From: Vibrio metoecus
GTDB lineage: Bacteria > Pseudomonadota > Gammaproteobacteria > Enterobacterales > Vibrionaceae
NCBI RefSeq assembly: GCF_000696385.1
Contig: NZ_JJMN01000046.1
Span: 1-64,000, forward strand
Reading direction: 5' to 3'
Length of the DNA stretch: 64,000 bases
Shown here: positions 18,936-29,061 of the stretch, piece after piece
How positions within the stretch are numbered: the first letter of the stretch is position 1
Layout: each line of letters begins with the position of its first letter
Program-made: the position numbers and the translations under genes
The notes under the pieces: generated by a model
What the model was told of the DNA's origin: nothing
Databases searched by the model: none
The model's input: the letters and a program-made list of their open reading frames with translations, nothing else

Positions 18936-20594
18936 TTAGGCAAAAAATTGATTGAGATTACGAATACGCATTACGCTGCGCTCACATTCCACCTGCGTGG
19001 ATTCCAACTGCTGCTGCAGCGAATGCAAGGTTGCCTCCATCGCAGTCGGTAGCTCAGGATCAATAAAGCTGTGTGGCAACGCATCATGAAATTTCAAACG
19101 CACTTTACGCAGATGATGTTCGGCATGGGTGAGTTGCGCCATGGCTTGGTTCGCTTTCGCCAACCAGTTTTGATAAAGCGTTTCCTCCAAGCCTTGCTCA
19201 GTTACCATCGACACGAGTACCGAACGGTTGGCGATGTCTTTAATCACCAGATTGTTGCTGGCATCGAGATCAAAACGCAGCCGGCAAAGGTTGGTGTTTT
19301 GGTTAACGTAACCATAAGCTTCACCATGCCCCTCTTTAATGACGCGCTCTAATTCACTTTTCTGTACGTAAATCCAACGGCTATCGCCTTTCTCACCTTC
19401 GGATACGGACATATTACTTTGAAGCAGCACGAGTTTGATCAGATTTGCAGTGACGCCTACTTTGTAAATTTTAGCGTCCGAGAGGTCATATTGGTGGTGA
19501 ACTTGCTTTTTGATTAATCCATTGGATGTTTCGAGTGAAAGCACCATCGCAAACTCTGACTCTAACTCTTCTTGAATCTGGTTTAACTCAAGGCGGCAGA
19601 GATCTAATTGTTGTTCAACTTCAGCTTGGTCAAAGGCGTAACGCAGCGCAAACTCGCGGATCACTTCATACACCACCTCGTGAGACTCTGGGGTATTCCA
19701 CAAGCAGTTTTGTAATAACAACAGATCCAGAGGATTGATCTCATCGCGGCCATTAAAAAAGGCACTGGCTTTCAAAAGTTTTGCGGCTTTTTTCCAACGT
19801 CGGTCAGAAACATACATTTCCAGATCCGAACCGGCGCTGTCTTTTGAGCGTTCTTCAACCATATTTTTCAGCTGGTACAGTTTTTCAAACACATCATCGC
19901 TGAGTTCGAGCTTGTCGAGCTGTGTCTGCCATTGGTGGTACTCTGCATCGGTGATCGGCAGCCCTGCGGGTACTTGTGCTTCTTGCGCCGTTCCAACCGT
20001 CAACATGGATTTGAAGTTTTGTTTGTTTTGAATTCGGTTAACGAAGATACGCACTAACATCCGGTCGTAAAGTGCTTCAAGTCCGCTGTCTTCATCGGGT
20101 AATTCGTTGGAAGCGGTGACTAGCAAGCGCATCGGTACACGTTCTATATCACTGCCGTTTTTAAAGGTTTTTTCGTTCACAACGGTCAATAAGGTGTTGA
20201 GAATCGCAGGGCCAGCTTTCCAGATTTCATCCAAAAAAACCACTTGTGCGGTTGGCAGGTAGCCTTTGGTTAAGCGCACGTAGCGACCATTATCTTTTAA
20301 TTCTTGAATACTGAGTGGACCAAACACTTCTTCTGGTGTCGAGAAGCGAGTCATTAGGTATTCAAAGTAGCTACTGTTGTCGAAGGCTTGGATCAAACGT
20401 TTTGCGATCAAACTTTTGGCGATCCCAGGAGGGCCTAACAAAAACACGCTCTCACCCGCGAGTGCCGTTAATAAGCAGAGTTTAATGGTATTTTCTCGCT
20501 CATACACACCATCAGAGAGCGCTTTAGCCAGCTTATTGATTCGCTCTGAAAGCAGCGCTTTTTGCGCGTGAGAGCCAGTAGTCGGTTGCAGCAT
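18936..20594 (-). CDS. ravA: RavA, MoxR-family AAA+ ATPase
   Basis: AAA+ ATPase of the MoxR branch, 552 residues against about 498 in E. coli. Walker A is GPPGIAKS (about residue 55), Walker [11 protein letters not shown] (about 118), and sensor 1 ends VTASNELPD. The ATPase core is followed by a lid and a long C-terminal region with coiled-coil tendency. The ATG is preceded by GAGGAATGAAGAG. It forms a two-gene operon with viaA, encoding the VWA partner. No lysine decarboxylase gene, the known RavA interactor of E. coli, is nearby. Confidence 0.92.
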   Translation of the reverse strand: MLQPTTGSHAQKALLSERINKLAKALSDGVYERENTIKLCLLTALAGESVFLLGPPGIAKSLIAKRLIQAFDNSSYFEYLMTRFSTPEEVFGPLSIQELKDNGRYVRLTKGYLPTAQVVFLDEIWKAGPAILNTLLTVVNEKTFKNGSDIERVPMRLLVTASNELPDEDSGLEALYDRMLVRIFVNRIQNKQNFKSMLTVGTAQEAQVPAGLPITDAEYHQWQTQLDKLELSDDVFEKLYQLKNMVEERSKDSAGSDLEMYVSDRRWKKAAKLLKASAFFNGRDEINPLDLLLLQNCLWNTPESHEVVYEVIREFALRYAFDQAEVEQQLDLCRLELNQIQEELESEFAMVLSLETSNGLIKKQVHHQYDLSDAKIYKVGVTANLIKLVLLQSNMSVSEGEKGDSRWIYVQKSELERVIKEGHGEAYGYVNQNTNLCRLRFDLDASNNLVIKDIANRSVLVSMVTEQGLEETLYQNWLAKANQAMAQLTHAEHHLRKVRLKFHDALPHSFIDPELPTAMEATLHSLQQQLESTQVECERSVMRIRNLNQFFA

Positions 20595-20884
20595 CTCTTC
20601 ATTCCTCGGACAAGAAACCCAACTGGGTCAAATAGAATTCATAAACAATGAGTTTATACATTTGTTGTGGATTTGTTACAAAGTGTATTTTTTGTTTTGC
20701 TCACCCTTATAACAGATCTCATTTCCTTGAAACAACTGGTAATCATTGATTGCACATTTCATGGCTCAACTTCTCACCAATTCATTCCAAGTCGCTCAAA
20801 AAGTGTAATTTATTCTTGGGGATGCTGCTTAACGTGAGTTAAGGTAACCCTTTCATCACAACGCTTCGTGTTACAAGACATCCC

Positions 20885-21400
20885 ATGAGCAAAATCATCC
20901 ATCAATGGAAAAGCATCGCGCTGATCGAGGAAGAAGTTTTGCTTCCTAATGGTCATTCAGTTACGCACACCACCATCGCTCACCCTGGCGCGGCCGTGAT
21001 TTTGCCAGTGACAGAGCAAGGTGACATTGTGCTCATTCGCCAGTTTCGCCCTTCTCTTAACAAGTGGTTAATCGAGCTACCCGCGGGCACCATAGAGCAA
21101 GACGAACCGCCCTTAGCCTGCGCCCAACGCGAGCTGGAAGAAGAAACGGGGTTTAGCGCCACACAATTTATTGAATTAGGTCAAGTGACGCCATTAGCTG
21201 GATTTTGTGATGAAATCCAACATCTGTTTGTCGCCAAAGGCTTGAGTAAAACGGCTCGTTATTCTTGCGATGAGGACGAAGTGATTGAAGTCCTAATTCT
21301 TACTGCGCAAGAATTGGAGTACAAAATTATTGCTGGCGATATTACCGATTCCAAAACCATTGCTTGTTTAAGTAAAGCCAAACTTTGCGGATATTTGTAG
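20885..21400 (+). CDS. Nudix hydrolase, ADP-ribose pyrophosphatase-like
   Basis: 171-residue hydrolase of nucleoside-diphosphate-linked compounds. The Nudix box is complete: [23 protein letters not shown] matches G-x5-E-x7-REUxEExGU at about residues 68-90 (quoted in pieces: GTIEQDE, then RELEEETGF). The upstream strand [19 protein letters not shown] is typical of ADP-sugar pyrophosphatases. The ATG at 20885 follows a short AT-rich leader. It ends 8 bp before ltaE, so the two are probably co-transcribed. Substrate is not certain. Confidence 0.87.
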   Translation: MSKIIHQWKSIALIEEEVLLPNGHSVTHTTIAHPGAAVILPVTEQGDIVLIRQFRPSLNKWLIELPAGTIEQDEPPLACAQRELEEETGFSATQFIELGQVTPLAGFCDEIQHLFVAKGLSKTARYSCDEDEVIEVLILTAQELEYKIIAGDITDSKTIACLSKAKLCGYL

Positions 21401-21408
21401 GAGAAAAG

Positions 21409-22416
21409 ATGGACTTTCGTTCGGATACAGTAACCCAACCTACCGAAGCTATGCGTTTCGCTATGGCGCAAGCCCCTGTAGGCGATGATGTGTATGGCGA
21501 TGACCCCACAGTCAACGAATTAGAACAGTGGGCAGCCGAACGCCATGGCTTTGAAGCTGCGCTGTTTACCACCTCAGGCACTCAAGCCAACTTATTAGGC
21601 TTGCTTGCTCACTGTGAGCGAGGCGATGAATATCTTTGTGGTCAACAAGCCCATAACTATCGTTATGAAGCTGGCGGCGCCGCGGTACTCGGCTCGATCC
21701 AACCTCAACCTATCGAAAACGAACCTGATGGCACTCTCGATTTTGCCAAACTGAAAGCGGCGATCAAACCGGATGATGCCCACTTTGCGCGTACCAAACT
21801 GCTCAGTTTAGAAAACACCATTAATGGTAAAGTGTTGCCTTTACGTTATTTGGCACAAGCGCGTGACTTCGTTAATCAACATGGTTTACAACTGCATCTC
21901 GATGGTGCTCGTGTTTACAATGCTGCCGTCGCACTGAATGTGGATGTGAAAGAAATTGCGCAATACTTTGATTCCATGACCGTGTGCCTCTCCAAAGGGT
22001 TAGCGGCACCTGTCGGCTCATTATTGTTGGGTTCTCACAAGTACATTGCCAAAGCAAGACGCTGGCGCAAAATGGTCGGTGGCGGCATGCGCCAAGCGGG
22101 TATTTTAGCCGCGGCGGGTAAATTAGCGCTGACCGAACAAGTGGCTCAGCTCAAAATCGATCATGACAATGCCTACTACTTGGCGCAGGAGCTCAACAAC
22201 TTGCCCGGTTTCTCCGTTAACACGCAATGGGTTCAAACCAATATTGTATTTGCGAAGTTAGAAGCGGATATCGATATCACCTCGATCGCAGCCATCTTGC
22301 GTCAAGAGGGGATCATCATTACACCTGGAAATCCGCTGCGCTTAGTTACTCATAAAGACATTACTCGCAGCGATATTGAAACTTTTCTGGTCAAGCTGAA
22401 AACCATGCTCGCTTGA
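21409..22416 (+). CDS. ltaE: Low-specificity L-threonine aldolase
   Basis: PLP-dependent enzyme that cleaves L-threonine and L-allo-threonine to glycine and acetaldehyde. The product of 335 residues begins [12 protein letters not shown], the family N-terminus; AGGAG precedes this ATG at 21409. The PLP-binding lysine is in [13 protein letters not shown], and the [11 protein letters not shown] block holds the conserved aspartate. It lies directly after the Nudix gene and is followed by a strong terminator at 22470-22493. Confidence 0.93.
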   Translation: MDFRSDTVTQPTEAMRFAMAQAPVGDDVYGDDPTVNELEQWAAERHGFEAALFTTSGTQANLLGLLAHCERGDEYLCGQQAHNYRYEAGGAAVLGSIQPQPIENEPDGTLDFAKLKAAIKPDDAHFARTKLLSLENTINGKVLPLRYLAQARDFVNQHGLQLHLDGARVYNAAVALNVDVKEIAQYFDSMTVCLSKGLAAPVGSLLLGSHKYIAKARRWRKMVGGGMRQAGILAAAGKLALTEQVAQLKIDHDNAYYLAQELNNLPGFSVNTQWVQTNIVFAKLEADIDITSIAAILRQEGIIITPGNPLRLVTHKDITRSDIETFLVKLKTMLA

Positions 22417-22469
22417 GAAGCGAGCCTCTCTGCCGAGCGAATCGCTCATCTCCCAAGCTTTAACTCTTG

Positions 22470-22494
22470 AGCTTCCCCTTAGGGGAAGCTTTAT
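22470..22494 (+). terminator. Terminator of ltaE
   Basis: The 9-bp stem AGCTTCCCC/GGGGAAGCT with a 3-nt loop is followed by TTTAT, 54 nt past the ltaE stop. Confidence 0.8.
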
Positions 22495-22533
22495 ACTGCG
22501 CGCCATCTACTGAATGTTGATTTGGAACCAACA

Positions 22534-22842
22534 ATGTATCGTTCATTGACCTTTATTTTGCTCTCTTTACTGTCTAGCTATGCCTTCGCCGCGGGCGATC
22601 CGATTCTTGGTCAGCAAAAAGCCCAAAGTTGTGTTTTTTGCCACGGCAGTGATGGCATCGCCACCCAATCAAGCTATCCTAATCTGCGTGGTCAAACCGC
22701 AGACTACCTGTTTCAGTCCATGAAATCCTATCAACAGGGCGAGCGAAGTGGCCCAATGGCTGACATGATGAAAGCACAGTTGCAGCGTTTGAATGATCAA
22801 GATTTGCGCGACGTTGCCGCATTTTATGCATCAAAACCGTAA
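22534..22842 (+). CDS. Small periplasmic cytochrome c (class I)
   Basis: 102-residue c-type cytochrome. A signal peptide (MYRSLTFILLSLLSSYAFA) precedes the mature sequence AAGDPILGQQKAQ. Haem attachment is CVFCH, and a Met in GPMADMM is the likely sixth ligand. It resembles the cytochrome c553/c4 half-domain proteins that shuttle electrons in the periplasm. The ATG at 22534 has TTTGGAA upstream. It is a monocistronic gene after the ltaE terminator; its redox partner is unknown. Confidence 0.88.
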   Translation: MYRSLTFILLSLLSSYAFAAGDPILGQQKAQSCVFCHGSDGIATQSSYPNLRGQTADYLFQSMKSYQQGERSGPMADMMKAQLQRLNDQDLRDVAAFYASKP

Positions 22843-22944
22843 GTTTTCTCGGCAAATCCCGCTTTTATGCGAAATGGCGATGAAAAGTGCACGCAGATCT
22901 GGTAAAAACGAGGCGTTTCCGTGACCGCTAAACGTTAGGTTGAC

Positions 22945-23687
22945 ATGATTGAAAAAAAACAAGGGCGCCGTAGTGCACAAGACGCCCAAAAAACGCGTTA
23001 TCACATCATCACCATTGCCGCAGAACTGTTCTGCGAGCTAGGCTATTCACGCGTATCACTACGCCATATCAGCGAAAAAGCGGGTGTCTCGCACAGCTTG
23101 ATTCGCCACCATTTCGGCAGTAAAGAGAAGATTTGGCACAGCATTAGTGACGGTTTACACGCCTACATGATTCGCTATATGCAAACGGTATTGCAGGCGA
23201 TCCCAGCAGAAACTCCAGTCAACGTTAAACTTTACTACTTCCTCATGCGCATGTTGGCTCACGGTTTGATCATCAAGCAGCCGATTCAGTTGATTGCCGA
23301 CGCCGTACGCCAAGAAGATAAGTTGTTCGATTATTTCCTCGATACTTCCGGAGAGATTGAAAGCTTGGTTGAATCCTTGGCGGACGACTACAACCGGCAG
23401 CATCCTAAAACGCCGATCCACCTGTGGGAAATCAAATGGCAGCTGATTATGTACACTCACAGTGCCGCCAGTTTAACTCCTTTCATGCGCTCAACTTGGG
23501 CTCCTGAGATTGAAGATATGGCAGGTTGCCTCCTCAAACATTTGGCAGCTTTTTTAACACGATCATGGCTGAGAAATTTCATGTTGCTCAGTCTTACATC
23601 ATGCAGCCAACATCCGTTGATGCACTGGTGTATACCTTGAACTGTGATTGGCGTGATTTCTATAAAGAAAGCGAAGAGTGGGATTAG
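22945..23687 (+). pseudogene. TetR-family regulator, C-terminal frame uncertain
   Basis: DNA-binding regulator with an N-terminal TetR helix-turn-helix: ITIAAELFCELGYSRVSLRHISEKAG, then VSHSLIRHHFGSKEKIW (about residues 20-60, quoted in part). In the given frame the protein runs to 23640 and ends in a cysteine/histidine-rich tail that looks non-native. If the T6 run at 23540-23545 had one more T, the frame would continue as NTIMAEKFHVAQSYIMQP and end at a TAG at 23685 (about 247 residues). Given other homopolymer breaks in the window I favour the longer form, but a stand-alone reading cannot be excluded. The target is unknown. Confidence 0.65.
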
Positions 23688-23695
23688 ATAAAAAG

Positions 23696-23750
23696 AAAGC
23701 GCAATGCGGTTCCGATTTGTAATCGAAAAACAATATTGCGCTTTTTATTT
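23696..23750 (-). terminator. Bidirectional terminator between tetR and the DEAD-box gene
   Basis: The arms AAAGCGCAAT (23696-23705) and ATTGCGCTTT (23735-23744) have T-rich flanks on the plus strand and A-rich ones on the other. They sit between the convergent tetR and helicase genes. Confidence 0.75.
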
Positions 23751-23759
23751 TTGCCGTGT

Positions 23760-25028
23760 TTAACGCGCTTTTTTACCACGTTGCGCATGGATTTTAAGCT
23801 GTGCTTTCATCTTGCGCTTTTCTGCCGAACGCCCACTTGAGCGTCGAGGCGAATTTTCCTCTCGCACTTCTGGGCTTGGCTCAAAACCTTTTAACCACTC
23901 TTGTGGAAGACGCGTGTTCAGTAGACGTTCAATCGCTTCCAATTGTGGTGTTTCATCATGTGACAGCAGAGAAACCGCCAAACCAGCCAAACCTGCGCGG
24001 CCAGTACGCCCAATGCGGTGTACATAATCTTCCGCTTTAAACGGCATATCATAGTTCACGACTTGCTCCAGTTGAGCAATGTCTAACCCACGAGCGGCCA
24101 CATCGGTAGCAATCAATGCACGCACTTTACCCGCTTTGAAATCATCCAGAGCTTTCTGGCGCGCGCCTTGGCTTTTATCACCATTGATCGACACCGCTTT
24201 GATGCCATCTAGCTTTAACTCTTCGGCAAGTGCATCACTCCCCTGCCGAGTTTTGGTAAATACCAACACCTGCTGCCAATTTTTAGAGCCTATCAAATAA
24301 GCAAGCAGTTCACGCTTACGCTTTTTATCTACCGGATACACCATCTGCTGCACCGTTTCTGCAGTCGAGTTCGATGGTGTCACCTGTACTTCGGTCGGAT
24401 CACGCATGATGCGATACGCTACAGCTTTGATTTTGCTATCAAACGTTGCAGAGAAAAACAATGTTTGGCGCAATGGTGATAAACGGCGCAGTACACGCTG
24501 AAGATCCGGCATAAAGCCCATGTCGAGCATGCGATCCGCTTCATCGAGTACCAAAACTTCAACTTTACCCAAAAACAGTGATTTGACATGAGCGTGATCG
24601 AGCAAGCGACCCGGTGTCGCAATCAAAATATCCACACCACCGCGCAGATGGTTGAGCTGAACTTTCATACTCGTGCCACCATACACCGCAACGATCTTAA
24701 GGTCAGTCCCTTTTGCGTAGGCTTGCAGGCTATCCAAGACTTGCTGAGCCAGTTCACGCGTTGGCACTAAGACTAATGCACGAATTTCTTTACTGTTTTC
24801 CTCGCGCTGCCAAGGTTGATCGATAAAGCGTTGGATCAACGGCAGGCCAAAAGCGGCGGTTTTCCCAGTTCCGGTTTGCGCACCTGCCAATACATCTCGT
24901 CCTTGCAATACATGCGGAATAGCTTGCTGCTGGATAGGGGTGGGATTGACGATTCCCAGATCGCTCAACGTATTCAGCAAACGAGAATCTAATCCGAGTT
25001 GCGAAAAAGTGATGGGGGTTTCTGACAT
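23760..25028 (-). CDS. rhlE: DEAD-box RNA helicase, RhlE type
   Basis: ATP-dependent RNA helicase of 422 residues. Motifs are in order: Q motif PTPIQQQAIP, Walker A AQTGTGKT, Ia PTRELAQQ, DEAD in VLDEADRML, SAT in FFSATFDSK, and motif VI HRIGRTGRAG. The C-terminal tail is short and basic (SSGRSAEKRKMKAQLKIHAQ), as in RhlE-like helicases of gamma-proteobacteria. It is divergent in type from the larger CsdA/DeaD at 51.6 kb. It probably acts in ribosome assembly or RNA decay; the symbol is a best fit. Confidence 0.85.
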   Translation of the reverse strand: MSETPITFSQLGLDSRLLNTLSDLGIVNPTPIQQQAIPHVLQGRDVLAGAQTGTGKTAAFGLPLIQRFIDQPWQREENSKEIRALVLVPTRELAQQVLDSLQAYAKGTDLKIVAVYGGTSMKVQLNHLRGGVDILIATPGRLLDHAHVKSLFLGKVEVLVLDEADRMLDMGFMPDLQRVLRRLSPLRQTLFFSATFDSKIKAVAYRIMRDPTEVQVTPSNSTAETVQQMVYPVDKKRKRELLAYLIGSKNWQQVLVFTKTRQGSDALAEELKLDGIKAVSINGDKSQGARQKALDDFKAGKVRALIATDVAARGLDIAQLEQVVNYDMPFKAEDYVHRIGRTGRAGLAGLAVSLLSHDETPQLEAIERLLNTRLPQEWLKGFEPSPEVREENSPRRSSGRSAEKRKMKAQLKIHAQRGKKAR

Positions 25029-25065
25029 GTCGCGTACCTAATGAACTTTGGGGGCGCGGATTGTA

Positions 25066-25647
25066 TCAAAGAGTGCGGCGTTTGGCTTTCTCTAAAACAT
25101 CATGATAAAGCAGATTAAACTGCGCTTGTAAGGCGGCATAGTTTGCTTCAAGCGCCTCGGCACTATGAACCAGAGGTTGCATCCGTTCGCTACGCAAAGC
25201 CATCCGGCTCAGCGCATAACGAATGTTGTCAAACTCAGCATAGGACTCAAGCCATTGCCCTTGCCACATGGCGGTATTCACTCGCTCAAAACGCTCAGGC
25301 AACGTAACGGTGCTTTCCGCCGTAATGCCTTGCCGTGTTCGCGTTAAAAACTGCGTTAAAGGCTCGGAGTGCCAACTCGACCACGTATTCACTAAACAGT
25401 GATCCCAAAACAGATCCAAAGCAATCGGAGCAAAGCGTTGCTGTGGGTTAGGAAAGAGCAATTTTGATGCTTTCATCACTGGGTGGCTATCGGTATAAGC
25501 ATCAACCCAGCGATGTAAACGGATACCTTGCACCACACTCTGTGGATACTGATTTGTCGGATCACCTTTGACAAAATCCCCTAGCAAATTGCCTAACAGG
25601 CTACTTTGACAGTGATGGGCGATATGCAGATGGGCAAGAAAGTTCAT
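25066..25647 (-). CDS. acpH: Acyl carrier protein phosphodiesterase AcpH
   Basis: 193-residue hydrolase that removes the phosphopantetheine arm from holo-ACP. It matches the AcpH/YajB (DUF479) family from its start MNFLAHLHIAHH through LLGNLLGDFVKG to LHRWVDAYTDSHP and LDLFWDHCLV. The His/Asp residues in these blocks form the HD-like metal site. It is transcribed with the helicase gene (37 bp apart, same strand) and is preceded by the 39-codon gene at 25686-25805, 38 bp upstream. Confidence 0.9.
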   Translation of the reverse strand: MNFLAHLHIAHHCQSSLLGNLLGDFVKGDPTNQYPQSVVQGIRLHRWVDAYTDSHPVMKASKLLFPNPQQRFAPIALDLFWDHCLVNTWSSWHSEPLTQFLTRTRQGITAESTVTLPERFERVNTAMWQGQWLESYAEFDNIRYALSRMALRSERMQPLVHSAEALEANYAALQAQFNLLYHDVLEKAKRRTL

Positions 25648-25685
25648 GGACGTGTGATATTCGGCTCACACCGAACTGGGGATGA

Positions 25686-25805
25686 TTATGCTGGTGTAAC
25701 GTCTGATGACTCTTGAGCTTCGGTTTGGTAATGGCTCAAGGTAAAACCAATTTCCATCGCATCAAGCAGCTCTAAGCATTCATCATATTGACTGTGGTCA
25801 CTCAT
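25686..25805 (-). CDS. 39-residue small protein with consensus ribosome site
   Basis: A short open frame of 39 codons (MSDHSQYDECLELLDAMEIG, then FTLSHYQTEAQESSDVTPA) preceded by a full Shine-Dalgarno AAGGAGGT, five bases before the ATG. It is acidic and has no signal peptide or membrane segment. It lies directly upstream of acpH in the same direction, so it may lead an operon with it. I do not recognise the family. The strong ribosome site and start position argue that it is translated. Confidence 0.7.
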   Translation of the reverse strand: MSDHSQYDECLELLDAMEIGFTLSHYQTEAQESSDVTPA

Positions 25806-25957
25806 GGTTGACCTCCTTCTTTAACTCTTATCTTTATCCTTTTAACCATTCTTGATGAAGCTTTTATGACAAGCTCAATCAGAACGCGATTAAGATGTAC
25901 CACAGCTTGCAGTAACTACCAAGATTTCTTTCTATGAAAAATTGACCACACCAGAAG

Positions 25958-25997
25958 TGTAAAATTTAAATTACACTTTCGGGTTTAAATTTTTACA
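25958..25997 (+). promoter_or_regulatory. TyrR-like boxes upstream of tyrP
   Basis: TGTAAA-N6-ATTACA at 25958-25975 matches the TyrR strong-box consensus TGTAAA-N6-TTTACA in 11 of 12 fixed bases. A weak half-box ending in TTTACA lies at 25980-25997, 22 bp downstream centre to centre. Paired strong and weak TyrR boxes control tyrP in E. coli. The pair lies about 130 bp upstream of the permease start. No coding signal is seen in the surrounding 25806-26124. Confidence 0.5.
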
Positions 25998-26124
25998 AAC
26001 AGATTGACGCAAATAGATTACTTCTACAAAATAGCGAAAACCTAGCGTAAGACGACTACCATTTGCTCAACTTTCGCACAAAACACTACCCACAACATCC
26101 AGAATCGTATAAAAGAGTTTACAC

Positions 26125-27330
26125 ATGGCACAATCAAAGCTTTTAGGCAGTACTTTGATTATCGCGGGCACCACGATTGGTGCAGGAATGCTAGCGCTGC
26201 CTCTAGCTTCCGCTGGTATCGGTTTCTCCACTTCACTGATCATTATGCTGGGCTTGTGGATGCTAATGGCATTTACCGCACTGCTGATGGTGGAAATTCA
26301 TCAATACGCAGAAAAAGAAGCCACATTACATACCCTCGCTAAGCAAATTTTAGGTGATAAAGGTAAATGGGTGGCGACCTTTGCTATGTTGTTCCTGTTT
26401 TACTCACTGTGTGCGGCCTACATCGCCGGTGGCGGTGCGCAATTTACTCAACGGATTAGCACCATTACTGGAGTGACCGTCGGAGGTTCGAGTGGTACGT
26501 TGCTGTTTACTTTGATTGTCGCGTTAGTCGTAACCATTGGCACAGGTACGGTGGATCGTGTCAACCGCGTTTTATTTGCTGGCAAAATGATCGCGATGGT
26601 GGCGGTGCTCTTTTTCCTCGCCCCTAACGTTTCACACTCTTACCTGTTGAGTATGCCGATTGAACAAGGTTTGATCGTGGCTGCCATTCCGGTAATTTTT
26701 ACCTCTTTCGGTTTCCACGGCAGTATTCCAGCCATAGTCAATTATTTGGATGGCAACACACCAGCACTACGCAAAGCCATTTTAGTCGGCTCTGCCATTC
26801 CGCTGGTGATCTACATTTTCTGGCAACTGGTGACTCTCGGCGTAGTCAGCCAATCCGCCCTACTCGATAACATGGGCTTAACCGCGCTGATCGGGGTGCT
26901 ATCAACCACGGTTCATCAATCGAACCTAAGCAACATCATTGGTGTATTTGCAGACTTAGCACTGCTCACCTCTTTCTTGGGGGTACAGCTTACGGCTTGT
27001 TCGAATTCATGGGGGACTCTCTGCGTAACAAGCAAGGAAAAATCAATCGCCCACTGGCTTCTATGGTCACCTTTTTACCACCATTGGCTTTTGCGCTGTT
27101 TTATCCTCAAGGCTTTATTATGGCACTGGGTTACGCAGCGATTGCTCTCGCGATCCTAGCCATCTTTTTACCTTTGGTGATGGTGGTGAAAGTACGCCAA
27201 CAAGCGACTGACCAACATTACCAAGTGACTGGGGGAAATATGGCTCTGATCCTCACAGGCTTAGTGGGATTCCTCATTATCAGTGCGCAAATTTTTTATC
27301 ACGCTAGGTGTGTTACCCGCACTGGGTTAA
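26125..27330 (+). pseudogene. tyrP: Tyrosine-specific permease TyrP-like, two frame breaks
   Basis: Inner-membrane proton symporter of the aromatic amino acid (HAAAP) family. The first frame opens with LLGSTLIIAGTTIGAGMLALP, diagnostic of TyrP/Mtr, and continues to FADLALLTSFLG. One missing G in the G5 run at 26979-26983 then breaks the frame; coding resumes as GLFEFMGDSLRNKQ and FLPPLAFALFYPQGF. A second break, an extra T in the T6 run at 27292-27297, replaces the expected end ITLGVLPALG at a TAA at 27328. With both corrected the protein is about 401 residues and 11 helices, the normal size. Sequence error is the likeliest explanation. TyrR-like boxes lie upstream. Confidence 0.85.
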
Positions 27331-27351
27331 AGGGCAATCTAAAACACAATC

Positions 27352-27386
27352 TAGGGCGGATATTGATGTATTCGCCCTATTTTTAT
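27352..27386 (+). terminator. Terminator of tyrP
   Basis: The stem TAGGGCG.ATA/TAT.CGCCCTA (27352-27380, one mismatch) with a short loop is followed by TTTTTAT, just past the restored tyrP stop. Confidence 0.75.
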
Positions 27387-27525
27387 GCAACAGAATAGAT
27401 TTGAATTCTGTCACAGAATTAAGCCAAGCCAAGGAGCGAATTTCATTTTTATAAGATGCAAATCTCACTTTTGTCACTAAAATCGGGTTACCTTGTGCCA
27501 GCAATTTTGCTAGGCAGGAACCATT

Positions 27526-28947
27526 ATGAAAGAAGTTCAATTCAGGACGATTGATCGAATCTTCATCCGAATGTCAATCAATGACAAAATGTGGGTGATT
27601 TTTTTACTGTTTCTTACTGCAATCACTACGATTGCAGGCGCTCGTTACTGGCACACCTTAACCAGCATTGAGCAGCAATCACAATTGGCGGTCGAATACA
27701 AATTACAAGGGTTACTCAACCATCCCGACCCCGCCCAACTCCCGATGTTGAAAGCTCAAAACCGGTTAACGAAAACCGCTTATTCACAAGGTATTGTTAC
27801 GGCCAGCGCCACCAGTTCAAGTGGGCAAATATACGCTTATAGTGAATCAATGCAGCAGTATGAACAGCCTGATCGCGAACAAGCCCTACGTAGCTTTTTA
27901 TTGGCCTACCTGTGGGCAATTCCTTTTGCAATCTTTACCTATTGGGTCGCGACTTTCATTGGTGGTGCGCTGTGGGTGCTTTATTCTACGACTCAAAAAA
28001 TCGCCGATGGAGATCTGACCTCACGATTGGGATTTCATCCTGGACGTGATGAGTTTGGGACGATTGGTTGTGCTCTTGATAAAGCGATGGATACTCTCGC
28101 AGAACTGATTATCGCCGTAAAACAAAACAGCGCTACACTACGTGACACTGCCAATACTTTCGCACAGGAAGTGAAAGAGTCTGAAATTCAGATCCAGAAT
28201 CAATACAGCTCGCTCGATTCTGTTGCTACCGCCATGGAACAGATGACCGCATCGGCAGAAGAGGTGTCTAGCACTTCACAACGAGCCACAGAGCAAACCG
28301 AACAGGACACGCAACAGGTTGAACGTAGTCAGCAACGCGTCAAAAAAGCCATTCAAGATATTGAACAGCTTTCACGCTATATCGCACAGGCGTCGTCCTC
28401 GGTTGACACCCTCAATACTAATGCCACGCAAATCAACGCCGTAATCACCACCATCAATGCCATTTCCGAACAAACCAACTTGCTTGCCCTCAATGCGGCA
28501 ATTGAAGCCGCAAGAGCTGGCGAACAAGGACGCGGATTTGCCGTCGTCGCCGATGAAGTACGAACTCTGGCAAGCCGTACCCAATCGGCGACCGTTGAAA
28601 TTCAAGCGATGATCGAAAAGTTGCAAGTGGAAAGCCAAAATATTGCCAAGCTAACCGAACAAACGGTTAACCAAGCACATACCAGTAGCCAATTAGTGAG
28701 TGAAGTGGGTAACGATGTACAAGCCATCGCTCATTCTGCGCAGTTGATTAACGAACTCAGTGTGCAGATTTCCACATCCGCCACAGAACAAAGCTCAGTC
28801 GCCAGCGGGATCTCCTCAGAGCTGAGTGATATTCGCAGCCAATCCAATACCCTACGCCGCGTCGCGCAACAAACATCGCAAGGTATCAGTGAGATCACTC
28901 AAGCCACTCGGAATTTGGGTGATATTTTGTCTCGTTACCGCACTTAA
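27526..28947 (+). CDS. Methyl-accepting chemotaxis protein
   Basis: 473-residue chemoreceptor. A first membrane helix ([20 protein letters not shown], about residues 19-40) and a second (about 122-150) enclose a small periplasmic domain of about 80 residues, too small for a known Cache or 4-helix sensor. A HAMP domain follows, then the signalling hairpin with tip [20 protein letters not shown]. The C-terminus has no CheR-docking pentapeptide. The ATG at 27526 follows AGGAACC. The ligand is unknown. It is monocistronic, convergent with galE. Confidence 0.88.
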   Translation: MKEVQFRTIDRIFIRMSINDKMWVIFLLFLTAITTIAGARYWHTLTSIEQQSQLAVEYKLQGLLNHPDPAQLPMLKAQNRLTKTAYSQGIVTASATSSSGQIYAYSESMQQYEQPDREQALRSFLLAYLWAIPFAIFTYWVATFIGGALWVLYSTTQKIADGDLTSRLGFHPGRDEFGTIGCALDKAMDTLAELIIAVKQNSATLRDTANTFAQEVKESEIQIQNQYSSLDSVATAMEQMTASAEEVSSTSQRATEQTEQDTQQVERSQQRVKKAIQDIEQLSRYIAQASSSVDTLNTNATQINAVITTINAISEQTNLLALNAAIEAARAGEQGRGFAVVADEVRTLASRTQSATVEIQAMIEKLQVESQNIAKLTEQTVNQAHTSSQLVSEVGNDVQAIAHSAQLINELSVQISTSATEQSSVASGISSELSDIRSQSNTLRRVAQQTSQGISEITQATRNLGDILSRYRT

Positions 28948-28990
28948 CGGCTTATCCGTCTTGGAACATCAGTTCCACAAATGAACACCC

Positions 28991-29025
28991 AAAAAACAAA
29001 CGCCCATCGAATAGAGGGGCGTTTG
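28991..29025 (-). terminator. Terminator of galE
   Basis: CAAACGCCC (28997-29005) pairs with GGGCGTTTG (29017-29025). On the minus strand the stem is followed by a run of six T, 37 nt beyond galE. Confidence 0.85.
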
Positions 29026-29061
29026 CGTATGATGCATTGAGTTGATGAAGCTCTGGAATAC

